Positions 36,090-46,434 of a stretch of DNA of 64,000 nt are shown piece by piece. The stretch lies in the NCBI GenBank assembly GCA_030844895.1, contig CM061231.1:130419023-130483022 (forward strand), written 5' to 3'. This DNA comes from Ambrosia x helenae (lineage: Eukaryota; Streptophyta; Magnoliopsida; Asterales; Asteraceae). The notes beneath the pieces are model-generated. The model had not been told where the DNA came from, did no database searches, and worked only from the letters and a program-made list of their open reading frames with translations. Position numbers and translations under genes: made by a program. Numbering within the stretch: position 1 is the first letter of the stretch; each line of letters begins with the position of its first letter.

Positions 36090-37813
36090 TTCCCCATTGT
36101 ACTCATCTCAAATTTTGATTGCATGAGCTTCTTAAATTCTTCACACAATTTTGTGTTTGTTGAACCAAAAATGATATCATCAACATATATTTGAACAAGT
36201 AAGATATGATTTCCAACATGTTTTATGAAAAGAGTTTTATCAATGGCACCTCTTGTGAAGTTATTTTTGAGTAAAAAGGTTGAAAGTGTATCATACCAGG
36301 CTCTTGGAGCCTGTTTGAGCCCATAAAGAGCTTTGTCTAGTTTGTACACCCACTCAGGATGAGAAGGATCCTCAAACCCAGGTGGCTGACAAACATACAC
36401 TTCCTCTTTTATCTTTCCATACAAAAATGCACTTTTGACATCCATTTGATAAACTTTAATTTTGTTGGAAATGGCATAGGCCAGAAATAACCTGATGGCT
36501 TCAAGCCTTGCAACTGGAGCAAAGGTTTCATCATAGTCAATCCCCTCTTCTTGAGAGTAACCTTGTACTACCAGTCTTGCCTTGTTCTTTATTATCATAC
36601 CAGCTTCATCTTGTTTGTTCCTGAAAACCCATCTTGTGCCAATTGGTTGCTTGTTTGGTGGTAAGGGACAGATTTCCCATACCTGTTGCTTGTTGAATTG
36701 AAGCAATTCATCTTGCATTGCCTGCACCCAATTGTTGTCTTTGAGGGCTTCCTGGTACTTCTTTGGTTCCAACTGTGAAATAAATGCTGAGAATAGACAA
36801 AAGTTGGAAAGCTGGTTTCTTGTTAGAACACCTGATGCAATATCACCCATAATTTGATCAAGTGGATGGTCTTTGTGTTCGATCAGTTGTTGTAAACCAC
36901 TGACAGGTGTTGGTGGCTCATGTTCTTCAAACAAACTACTGAGGTCTATTATATCTGGTTCAGCAGTTTCAATGTCTTCAGTAGTTGCAGGTGCTGAAGC
37001 AGATGTTTGAGTTTGGCCTTCAGTATTTGTTGAATCAGAAGTTTGTGAAACTTCTGATGGTTTTGAAGTTGACTTAATGACTGTTTGAGGAGACCATGGT
37101 GCTGGATACTCATCATCAAACCCTTGATCACCATAATAAGTAGGTTTGGATGAAGTGACAGTCTTTTCAGGTTCAAAATGGAAGTTGTCAAGGTCAAAGA
37201 GTTCAGCAGGATGTGCTGGAATGAGAGTGTGTTTTGACTCATTGAACTTGACATTCAGTGTTTCTTCTACTATCCTGGTTTTTGAATTAAAAACCTTGTA
37301 GGCTTTTCTAGTTGAGGAATAACCAAGAAAGTAACCTGAGTCAACTTTGGCAGCAAACTTTGAAATAGATTCCTTGATGTTCAAGATGAAACATTGACAC
37401 CCAAAAGCCCTAAAAAAGGAGATAAGGGGCTTCATGCCATGAAGAACTTCATAGGCAGTCTTTGAATGTCTCTTGACAACAAGAACTCTATTTTGAACAT
37501 AACATGATGTGTTAACTGCTTCTGACCAGAAGTATAAAGGTAGGCCAGAATCAGCTAACATTGTTCTTGCTCCTTCTATTAAAGTTCTGTTCTTCCTTTC
37601 TACCACACCATTTTGTTCAGGAGTTCTGGCAACACTGAATTGTCTAATAATCCCTTTAGACAAACAGAAGTCATTCAGAGTTTTGTTCCTGAACTCTGTC
37701 CCATTATCACTTCTAATGGTTTTGACAGGTAGAGAATATTGCTTCTCAACTTGTAGAATGAAGAACTTGATGATTTCAGCAGCCTCATCCTTGGAAATAA
37801 GAAGAATACCCAT
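36005..37813 (-). pseudogene. pol: Copia integrase core and reverse transcriptase
   Basis: 602-codon open block. It opens in the integrase core ([10 protein letters not shown] as second Asp, [15 protein letters not shown] with Glu), then the GKKAYEVF-like C-terminal region and an acidic linker. RVT_2 follows with [11 protein letters not shown] and catalytic [10 protein letters not shown] (codons at about 36177-36188). It is out of frame with both neighbours: one-base shifts lie near 37800 and near 36085, the latter next to a G run. The shift at 36085 falls just after the RT palm. Confidence 0.9.
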
Positions 37814-38515
37814 GTAAATCTTGAGTAGTCATCAATGATGACTAAGAAGTACTTCTTTTTACCAAGGCTCATGATCTTTACAGGCCCAAATAATTCCATA
37901 TGGAGTAGTTGAAGACATGCAGTTGTTTTTGATTCTTCAATAGACTTATAGGAAGACTTATGTTGTTTTCCCTTTAAACAGGATACACAGTGTTCTTGAC
38001 ACTGGTATACTTTTAAGGGTAGACCTCTGACCAAGCCCATTTTTGTGACTTTATTTATGGTTTTAAAGTTCACATGGCCAAGTCTCCTGTGCCAGAGATC
38101 AGTTTCTGAAGTTGATGCCCTTGAGAAGAAACAGGCAGTGTTGTTCAGTACTTTGTCTTTTTCAATGTCTACTGCATAGACATTGCCACATCTTTTGGCT
38201 ATTAACAAAGTATGATCTTCAATAATCTTCTCTATCAACTTCTGGCCTTCTGGTGATATGATCTTGCATGCTGTCTTTGTGAAAAAGGAAGAATATCCTT
38301 TATCACACATTTGTGACACACTTAGCAAGTTGTTCTCAAGGTTTTCAACCAGATTGACCTTGTCAAACTGTATTTTGCCAGAGGAGACATTGCCATGTCC
38401 TAGCACATATCCCTTAGCATTGTTCCCAAAGGATACAGATCCATCTCTTTGACTGATAAAATTGTTTATCAGGTCCTGTCATGTGCATTGAGCCTCCACT
38501 ATCTACATACCAAAT
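37675..38515 (-). pseudogene. pol: Copia protease and pre-integrase region, frameshifted
   Basis: The protease motif WYVDSGGSMHMTG is at about 38475-38513 in one frame and keeps DSG. A shift near 38465 moves coding to the frame that continues as 38406-37675. That block has WHRRLGHVNF and CVSCLKGKQHKSS (HHCC-type integrase zinc finger) and the first integrase Asp in [11 protein letters not shown]. Confidence 0.85.
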
Positions 38516-38556
38516 GCTATTTAAGCCTCTGGAAACTCTCTGCACAAGATAGCAAA

Positions 38557-39633
38557 TCAGTTAGATTTAGGAACCCAAGCCAGTTTGGCTTTGGGTTTGC
38601 TCTTGAGAACATTAACAGTTTGTTCTTGACCAATTTGAGAAATCCATGTCTTTTTGGCAATGGATTTTTCATTAAGCACAATGGTGGTATTCTTTTGAGG
38701 ACCACCATCAACTTTGGTCATCAGTAGTTGTACCAAGTTCATAAGCTCTTTAATCTCAGCAGTTTGTGAAACTGCTGATGATTCAGGTCTAACTACTGAA
38801 AGAGAATTTTGAGAAAAAGACTTTTGTTGAGATTTTGCCTTTTTCTGAGAAAGGGTTTTTGCTGGTTGTTGTTTCTTGGGAGAAAAAGTTTTTACATAAT
38901 CATTCTTGATTTGTTTTCCCACTACCAGTTGTTGATTTTTCTTATTGAACTGAATACCCTTTCTATATCTGCAAAATTCTGTTTTGTGGTTGAACAGACC
39001 ACAAATTTCACATTCTTTTGTCTTTTCTTTCAAAGACAAATCTCTGACTGTTTTGATTGGTTTTAGGTCATCAGTAGTTTTTAGGTTCTCAACTCCTGAT
39101 GTAGTTGAAACTACTGATGGCTTAAAGTCAGATTTAATCAGTACTTCTGAAGAACTTTCTTTGTGTGATTTTAGAAAGTTTTCATGGAAAGATGTGCATT
39201 CTTCCTCTTCAGAAGTTTCACCTGAAACAATTTTTCTCCCATCTTCAGTAGTTTTGGGAGAGAAATCTGTTGGTGTTTCAGTGTGATTGTACCCTATGCC
39301 AAACCTAACATTTGAGGCACTTTGTTTGTTTAGCAATAGTTGGTACCCCTTACAAGATTCCACCCATTTTTCACATGTGATCCTGGTGTCAGCAAGCTCT
39401 TGTCTGACATTTCCCAGGTCATTTAGCATGATTTTAATTTGTGCTTGGGTTTCAATAGCAGTGTCAGTTAATTTAGAAACTTCTTTTGTTTTAGCATAAA
39501 GTTTTCTTTCTAAATCACATTTCATCTGAGTGAATTTTCTCTCAGAGTCATTTGCCTTTCCTTGTAAGTGAATATTGGTCTCTCTTATGAGAGCAAAAGA
39601 TTCTTTGCATGAATTAGAACAAAGTTTTGTCAA
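38557..39633 (-). CDS. gag: Copia gag-like second block with zinc knuckle
   Basis: Same frame as the gag block upstream, separated from it by a single TAG at about 39649-39651. A coiled-coil start is followed by knuckle CEICGLFNHKTEFC and a Lys/Gln-rich tail ending AWVPKSN and TGA. The plus-strand Copia ends its gag in the same way. It may be the C-terminal part of Gag reached by stop readthrough, or Gag broken by one mutation. Confidence 0.7.
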   Translation of the reverse strand: MTKLCSNSCKESFALIRETNIHLQGKANDSERKFTQMKCDLERKLYAKTKEVSKLTDTAIETQAQIKIMLNDLGNVRQELADTRITCEKWVESCKGYQLLLNKQSASNVRFGIGYNHTETPTDFSPKTTEDGRKIVSGETSEEEECTSFHENFLKSHKESSSEVLIKSDFKPSVVSTTSGVENLKTTDDLKPIKTVRDLSLKEKTKECEICGLFNHKTEFCRYRKGIQFNKKNQQLVVGKQIKNDYVKTFSPKKQQPAKTLSQKKAKSQQKSFSQNSLSVVRPESSAVSQTAEIKELMNLVQLLMTKVDGGPQKNTTIVLNEKSIAKKTWISQIGQEQTVNVLKSKPKAKLAWVPKSN

Positions 39634-39648
39634 AGATTCTTTAGATAC

Positions 39649-41121
39649 CTATGACAAGGCAGATTTTGAGGTGCATCCCTCAAATGCCATTAAGGCAAAG
39701 TTCTTCCGACCATTGTCAGGTTCTCCCCAGTTGATGTCAAACATTTTGTTGTCTGCATCAGGATTGCACTCTGTGGTGTCAAAAGGAAGACTGCTCCAGT
39801 CAACATACCCTGAGGTAAATAAACTTTGTTGAGAGGGTTGATGTTGCTGTGGAGGTTGTTGAGCAGCTGGAAAGGGAGGGATTGATTGTTGGTTCTGCAT
39901 CTGTTGAGCAGGCATCTGTACATATTGTACTTGTGGCACATATTGGAGTTGTGGAGCTTGTGCCTGTACAAAATGTGCACTCCCTTGTGTTCCATTATTC
40001 CTGTTATAATTGGGGTTAAAATTGTTTCCAGACTGAGATTGGTTAGAGCCAGAGCTTCTACATTCTCTAGCAAAGTGTCCCAACTTTTGACACTTGTGAC
40101 ATCTAAGTTTAGATTTGTCAAAACCAATTTTTGTAGAACTGTTAAGTCCTGGAAACTTCCTTCCTGACCTTTTGTAAAATTTGTTTGTTTTTAAACTTAA
40201 CATGGCCAGTTGGTGCAAAATATCCATTTCTTCTAGGTCATCACTGCTGAAACTATTTAAGTCATCCATGATAAAACACATGTTATCAGCAGTTTGACCT
40301 AAATCATTATTGTCATAACCTGGGAATGATCTTTCAGATGAGATCCCAGCAGTTATGTCAATGTGGTCAAAAGATCCAAAACTATTTGAACAAGTTGGTG
40401 AGTCTTGTCCCAATAGTGCTGTACTACCTGGTAGATAGTCATCAGCAGTTTTACCAGAATTTTGTAACTTTTTCTTTTGATCAATTTCTCTCTCAAAAGT
40501 AAGTAATCTCCGATGAAGTTTTGTAAGAGTGAGGGAGCTAAAATCTGGTGAAGATCTTAAGACTATTGAGTATGTTTCCCATTTATCAGGTAAAGACCTT
40601 AAAAATCTATGAAGCATAGATACAGTTGTATAGGTCTGACCATTTAGTTTTAGCTCAGATATTAATGAGGAAAATCTTTCAAATTGCTGAGTTAAAGTTT
40701 CCCCATTAATGTGAGCAAAAGTCTCATATTGTTGAGCCAAGATTTCTCTGGTGTTGGCAATCACCTCTTCAGTTCCTCCAAACTGTTCTTTTAGGCAGTC
40801 CCAAAGCTCTTTGGCACTATCACAATGTAATAGGCCAGAGTAGATTTCATTTGGGAGTGCCATTGCCAACATAGAGAAAGCTTTTGCATCAAGCTCAAGT
40901 TTTAGGAAATCATCTTCAGTATAGTCTTTTGGTTCTTTTGGAATCTCTTCTTTAGTTTCTGGATTAATGTTTACTGGTTTATGAGGACCATATATCACAG
41001 ATTTCCAGCAACCTGTGTTGGTCTGTGATAATGTATGTCCCATTCTCCTTTGCCATATGTTATATTCATTTCTTACAAGCATGGCAGGTTTAGTGGCAGA
41101 ACCAGTATTATGAGGATCCAT
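39649..41121 (-). CDS. gag: Copia Gag
   Basis: 490 codons from ATG 41121 (MDPHNTGSATKPAML). UBN2-type capsid region at about residues 60-220 (AKELWDCLKEQFGG, RFLRSLPDKWETY). Zinc knuckle CHKCQKLGHFAREC at about residues 345-358, then a Gln/Pro-rich segment. Gag forms cytoplasmic particles around element RNA. Its start lies about 150 nt inside the primer-binding site. Confidence 0.9.
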   Translation of the reverse strand: MDPHNTGSATKPAMLVRNEYNIWQRRMGHTLSQTNTGCWKSVIYGPHKPVNINPETKEEIPKEPKDYTEDDFLKLELDAKAFSMLAMALPNEIYSGLLHCDSAKELWDCLKEQFGGTEEVIANTREILAQQYETFAHINGETLTQQFERFSSLISELKLNGQTYTTVSMLHRFLRSLPDKWETYSIVLRSSPDFSSLTLTKLHRRLLTFEREIDQKKKLQNSGKTADDYLPGSTALLGQDSPTCSNSFGSFDHIDITAGISSERSFPGYDNNDLGQTADNMCFIMDDLNSFSSDDLEEMDILHQLAMLSLKTNKFYKRSGRKFPGLNSSTKIGFDKSKLRCHKCQKLGHFARECRSSGSNQSQSGNNFNPNYNRNNGTQGSAHFVQAQAPQLQYVPQVQYVQMPAQQMQNQQSIPPFPAAQQPPQQHQPSQQSLFTSGYVDWSSLPFDTTECNPDADNKMFDINWGEPDNGRKNFALMAFEGCTSKSALS

Positions 41122-41263
41122 TTTAAAGAGTATTGATTTGTCAAATATCTCTTAAAGTGATGGATGTTGATAAAAGTGAGCTTATAATCCTTTATTGAAT
41201 ATCAATAAGAGCCTGTGTCTGATTCTCAATGTGTTAGATTGATATGTTATCAGATAAACCAGA

Positions 41264-41277
41264 GCTCTGATACCAAT
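41264..41277 (-). promoter_or_regulatory. Primer-binding site, initiator Met-tRNA
   Basis: On the minus strand TTGGTATCAGAGCT directly after the 5' LTR. Confidence 0.9.
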
Positions 41278-41979
41278 TGTTGGATCAGTATTAGCTGCTC
41301 TTTTAGTTGAACTTGCTAGTTGACACTTAAGTGTTTAGCAAGTTCTTTGGTGAGTGATAGCACAGCGGAATGTTTATAAGTTTTATAGCTACACTTATCA
41401 ACAGGAGTTATTACTCCCCCTGGAATCAAGAACTAATAAATGAGAAGTGTTTATTGAGAATCTAAGTATTGAATGAAAATGAAATACTTTGACAGATTCT
41501 CAGTAAACACGAAATGGAAATAACAATAATAAGAGTTGAAGGATTTCTTGTATTAAAATCAAAGTCTAAAACAGAAGGATGAATCCTTCTATTTATAGAC
41601 TAAACAAATACATGAACCTTGCCAAAAAGCAAGTTCAGAAACAAGTTGCAACAAGTTGCAGTCTTGGAACTTGTACATAAAGCAAAAAGAAATACTAAAG
41701 TATTAAACTACTGATATACAAAGGCGGTGGAAAAGATCTTCTTTAAGTACTGATGAATGACAAACTACTGATGAGTAGTTTGTCTTCAGTAGTTCTTCAG
41801 TAGAAGTGTCTGGTTTGAACTTCAGAACTTCTGATGACTTCTTCTTCAGTACTTCTGAATCTCTTCTTCAGCAGTTTGATTCCTTGTCTTCAGCAGTTCC
41901 ATACTTAGAGTATTTTGACAGAAAGTGAATTAGACTAAGGTTTGCAAAAGTGGTTTCACCAATCCTTTTTGTCCTAACA
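41278..41979 (-). repeat. 5' LTR of minus-strand Copia
   Basis: 702 bp, almost identical to the copy at 30509-31211. Confidence 0.95.
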
Positions 41980-42659
41980 TAAACACATCCATCCCTTCGT
42001 TTGATTCAAAAATCACACGCCTTGATCTCTGTTATGGTAACCAGTTAATGTACAGATCATATGCTTATGATACACGCTAGAATCACCATTTAAAACATTC
42101 CATTTTCATGATAATTACGCGTTCATAATAATGTGTGGGTCAACTTTCCTAATTCGTTCAATACGTGTGTAATACTATAAATTAAGACCTCCCGAATCAC
42201 CTCTCTGTGCCGAAAATCAAAACCCGACTCCTAATTTACACAAACAAATCGTTTTTAAGCCAAAATCCATCGTGTTTGACTTTCTGGTTGACTGCGAGTT
42301 CACATTCGATTACTATCTGTAAGTTTTGATTAAACCCATGTTTTTATTCCTTGTTCTGGTCCGAATTATAGCCCTATGAAAACTGGGGCTATCGTTTATT
42401 GATTGTACCAATTGGTAAATTAGGGTTCGTAGTTTTGATTAAGGGAAGATGATAGAATGCTGAAACCGTTTATAATTAAAACAAATAAAAATCCATCACC
42501 AACTGATCAGCAGATTAGTTGGTGATACCCTTTATGTTTAAACATTGAACCGTTTTGTGCCGTGGGTTTGATATCAGGCACACACATCTTTTTTTCTAAA
42601 AATCCTAATCCAAGCCTAAGAAGTCCTTAATTAATTGAAACCAAACATAAACGTTCTCA

Positions 42660-42751
42660 GGGTCTAGACCAGATGGTCTAGGCTTGTGATTTAAAAACCT
42701 GAACCGACCAAGGACCCGGGTTCGATCCTTGGCAGCAGCAACCATTTTTTT
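42660..42751 (+). other. Sense tRNA-like module in solo LTR
   Basis: Palindrome GGTCTAGACC and box A-like TAGACCAGATGG, then T-arm CCGGGTTCGATCCTTGG (all five pairs with two G-T), then AACCATTTTTTTT. Same place and order as the sense module in the gag-only LTRs. Confidence 0.6.
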
Positions 42752-43573
42752 TATAACCTTTATCTATATATTTAACCTAATAATCTTTTAAAATAGTTTT
42801 TAAATACTAAAAGTGGTTTATATATCCTATAAAATTATTTTATGTTATCCTGATGATAAAGACTATCATACAATTTTTAGTTTTTCAAAAATAATTTATT
42901 TAATATATATAAAATATATTACAAGTTTATTCATTTATAAATCAACCATTCTATAAAAATATCTAAACTGTTTTATAAAATTTAACAAAAAATATTTTTA
43001 AACTTATAAATCAATAAAATTTCCAGAATTAAATTTTAATTTTAGAAAAACATTTATTTATTATTTTTAATTAATTTTTGCTATTTTAATCATAAATAAT
43101 TCATGATAAATCCATTTTTCAGTATTTTTACATCAAAATTTCACATAAATTATTTTTATTCATTTAGATAAGAAATATAGTTTTATGATTTAAAATTTAT
43201 GAATTTTAATATTTTTAAATATTAATACTATATTTTGACAAATAAATATTAATATATTATATATTCGCTTATTTATAAAATAATTTTATAACACATTTAC
43301 AACATTTTAATACAACTACCTTTAATCAGGATTTTTCAAAAATCCTTTTTATTTTAATTATTTCTTTATTTATTACTTCATTAACAATTATTCTAAATTA
43401 ATAATTAATTAATTGTCGATCCCCAAATTATGAACCCTAGAATACTTTTAGACTAGAAAACTTAGACTTTTAAGTTTTCCCATTACTTAATTATTGCCTT
43501 AAAAATAGGGTGATACTTGGACACACACGAGCCACAGTTATTCTATATCAAGGGATTCAATTCTAGCACTAAG

Positions 43574-44023
43574 GTGAGTTTGCATAGCCCCATTTTTACC
43601 TTTTCACTATTTTTAGGGTGAAACATGTTACATTTTCAATTTACAATTCAACATAAGTGTTTATGTATTATTCTATGTTGCATTATGTCTTAAACATTAC
43701 TAGGGTAAGCACAATTAGACAAGCATAATCATTAACTCCGTACAAGCCAACGATATATAATGATAATTCTATTGGACTGACAACCCCACCCGGATACGTG
43801 TACCACCGGTATGGGTAACGTGGGTGATTGTTATCGATCATATAACAAAAACGAGTGAACCATATGCGTATGGGATGGACCACAATATTCTAGTCACAAG
43901 GTTTGATTATGCACACGATTCATGACAGTCGAATTGTACAAGTTTTTATTCAATATTCAAACCTATGTAATTCTCACCAACTTTTGTTGACCCAAAAATA
44001 TTTTCAAAATTAATATGTTTTAG
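43574..44023 (+). other. Intron-like interval in the solo LTR
   Basis: AAG before GTGAGT at 43574 and TGTTTTAG ending at 44023 bound 450 bp, with the CTCACCAACTTTTGTTGACC block just upstream of the acceptor as in the gag-only LTRs. Confidence 0.42.
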
Positions 44024-44329
44024 GGAACAATGAAGCTGAAGCTTAGAGTATGCTTAAAGGAATTATTTGAAGTTGTTTGCTTTATTCTATGTTATGTACT
44101 AGTATTTGGATTTTTAGACAATGCTTCATTTTGGATATTTTAGGCTATCAATAAAGTACTTAAAGTTTCATTATATACCATGTGTTACTGAACAATCATC
44201 AATACGTGACATCTCGATGTTTCCGCCATCGTTTGGGGTGTTACATCGGGGAACCACAATGATGTTTCGGGTGAATGGGTGTACTCGTTTGACGTACTTA
44301 TGTCTCGGAAAGCTTTTTCAGACCCGTGA

Positions 44330-45091
44330 ATGAACGTGGTGAAGAGGAGGTTAGATCCATTGTTCAAACTAGTAGTACGTAGAAGAACCTGAGTCATTTG
44401 ACGTGCCGCCAAGCCATCCACAGTACGCATACAGGACTTATCATTCGCACAAAGAGGGTGATGGCAGCTTCTAGGAATCACACGAGGAATGTGTCAAGGA
44501 CTTCTTCCAGGGAGGTGATAACGGCCCCGAGGAACCTAAGCCAGATGTTTTTATAAAAAACAACATTTTATCTAACACACCCATCCTACCCAAATTAAAG
44601 CTCAGAATAATTAGAGGACCTCTATGCCCCGTAGAGGTCCTTACAATCATTGGATGCCAGTCTAACTTGCAATTGAACATCATACCTCGTAATTTATGTC
44701 CATCTACGTCTCATAAAGGTCCTTACGGGGCGTAGAATTGCCTCTACAGGCTATAAAGGTCTCTACGGCCCATATAAGAAAATGCAAATAAAATGTAAGC
44801 GTTAAAGTTTGAAATATATGAAAAGAAAAGATAAAAAAGAATGGAGTGAGAGTTATAAAGTTTGAAAGATTTAATCAATAATATAGAGGTAAGAGTATAA
44901 AAATAGAAAATAGGGAAACAAAGAGAGGAAGGGAAGGGACACATGTGGGGGTGGGAAAGTTTGAAAAAGAAATAAGAAAAAATCAAAGGGGTCACCACCA
45001 AAGTGGATTTGAGAATCTGGTTAAAAAAATAAAGTAGATTTCTTCAGATTTTCATGATCTTCTACAATGTCATCATCTCTTTGATGGAGAC
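44330..45091. other. Spacer with palindromic repeats, upstream of response regulator
   Basis: Gene-like but broken sequence to about 44560, then GC-rich palindromes at 44611-44775 (CCCCGTAGAGGTCCTTAC and relatives), then A-rich sequence up to the 5' leader of the response-regulator gene. Confidence 0.45.
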
Positions 45092-45118
45092 ATGCCTCTC
45101 TCTCTCTCTCTCTCTCTC
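45092..45118 (+). repeat. (CT)n tract in the probable 5' UTR
   Basis: About 13 CT units about 80 bp before the response-regulator start. Pyrimidine tracts are common in plant leaders and core promoters. Confidence 0.8.
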
Positions 45119-45195
45119 TTCTCTTCCTCCATTTATATATCAAAATTCCTTCTTCCTTCCTTCCTAAATATATTCATTTGCTTTGATTTGATTTG

Positions 45196-46434
45196 ATGGG
45201 CATGTTTTCTCGACGTTGGAGGTCCCCTGAGTTTGATGATGTTCATGTCCTCGCCGTAGATGACAGCCTCGTTGACCGCAAAGTCATTGAACGCCTCCTT
45301 AAAATCACTTCTTGTAAAGTCACGGCTGTCGACAGCGGCTGGAGAGCCTTACAGTACCTAGGCCTCGATCAGGAAGATACCTCTCCTCCTGATTTCGTTA
45401 ATGTCAGTTCTTCTTCTTCTTATTATTATTATTATTCATTTCTCAATCCCCCTACCAATAGATCTAACAATAACTCAAGTAAGTTTGTTTGTTTGTTTGA
45501 TTGATTTGTGTGTTTTTTAGGTTGATCTGATCATCACTGATTACTGTATGCCCGGAATGACTGGTTACGAATTGCTCAAAAAGATTAAGGGCTCTGCAAC
45601 CTTCCGAGAGGTCCCTGTCGTTATCATGTCATCTGAAAACGTTGTAGCACGCATTGACAGGTACTCCCCCTCCCCAACTTATTATTATTATTACTACTTA
45701 AGCTCTTACTTAATTCATATACAAATCAACACTCTTTAGGTTTTCATTTTAGGTTTTTACAGATTAATGTTTGTTATATATTAATCGTGGACTATCAAGG
45801 GATTGAATTGATATCCCTGCAATCAAATTCCTATAATTTGATAGTATAATAAGTTTGATTTATAAAACATAAAATAATAGTTAGTTAGTTAGAACCAATC
45901 CCCGATGAAAAGGTAAATGTGTTGTTTAAGCTGAAAAGCGGTTAATAAATTTTAGCAAATGAAAGTTAACCGATTGGGCATTAAATTATGATCAGATGTT
46001 TGGAAGAAGGTGCAGAGGATTTCATTGTAAAGCCTGTAAAGCTGTCTGATGTCAAACGTTTGAAAGATTACATGTTTGGGACTACTACTACTACACACCT
46101 ACATCCATCACCACCTCCTAATAACAATAACAACATCAATAAAGAAGATAAAGCCAGTCTTAACAAAAGAAAACTACAACAAATGTCTGACACTTCTCCC
46201 TCCGCCTCCCCATCGCCCCCAACCTTGTCCCTTCACCCTCCCCATCGCCACCAACACTTTCCCCTTCACCCTCCCCATCGCCACCAACGGTGTCCCCTTC
46301 TCCCTCCCCATCGCCATCAACACTTTCCCCTTCACCCTCCCCATCACCACCAACAGCGTCCCCTTCGCCACCAACGGTGTCCCCATCCCTCCTTTTTCGC
46401 CCTCACAACTAGATTCCCCAACGATGAGACTTAA
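45196..46434 (+). CDS. Type-A two-component response regulator (cytokinin signalling)
   Basis: Exons 45196-45402, 45521-45660 and 45996-46434 join in frame with GT-AG introns of 118 and 335 nt. The start is ATG 45196 ([10 protein letters not shown]). The receiver domain spans residues about 16-140: acidic pair D22-D23 in VLAVDDS, phospho-acceptor D76 in IITDYCMP, and conserved K128 in IVKPVK. There is no MYB-like output domain, so it is type A, the phosphorelay-fed negative regulators of cytokinin response (nucleus/cytosol). The Asn-, Pro- and Ser-rich tail is normal for the class, but a CCC where later repeats have CCCC (46228-46231) shifts the end into a His/Pro/Arg-rich frame. The alternative frame is Ser-Pro-rich and stops at 46410-46412. 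As read it is about 261 residues. Confidence 0.9.
46228..46390 (+). repeat. Minisatellite in the response-regulator tail
   Basis: About four imperfect units of roughly 36 bp built on CCCTCCCCATCGCCACCAAC; unit 1 has one C fewer in its TCCCC run. Confidence 0.85.

Larger units (their letters stand above)
30509..41979 (-). mobile_element. Young Sirevirus-like Copia retrotransposon
   Basis: 11.47 kb, minus strand, LTRs 30509-31211 and 41278-41979 differing at only about three bases and one A-run length. Perfect target duplication TAAAC (30504-30508, 41980-41984). A Met-tRNA primer site lies inside the right LTR and a purine tract inside the left. Order is gag, protease, integrase, RT, RNase H, then a 1154-codon extra ORF, typical of Sireviruses. 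Pol is split by several frameshifts and a stop. Confidence 0.95.
30130..44245 (+). mobile_element. Gypsy solo LTR split by a nested Copia element
   Basis: Starts TGTAACATCGC at 30130 and ends GGGGTGTTACA at 44245, with perfect duplication TCGGG (30125-30129, 44246-44250). Without the nested Copia (30509-41979) and one target copy it is about 2.64 kb. Its last 60 bp closely match both other Gypsy LTR families here, and it has the same two tRNA-like modules as the gag-only element. No interior follows, so it is a solo LTR. Confidence 0.9.
30119..44329 (+). pseudogene. Small unknown ORF interrupted by the solo LTR
   Basis: ATG at 30119 follows a CT/A-rich leader that looks like a plant 5' UTR. 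The frame MYSG is cut by the Gypsy solo LTR. Ignoring the insertion and one target copy, it continues from 44251 in the same frame through NHNDVSGEWVYSF to a TGA at 44327-44329, about 29 codons in all. Sequence after the stop also looks gene-like in shifting frames (to about 44560) but I recognise no family. Confidence 0.35.
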
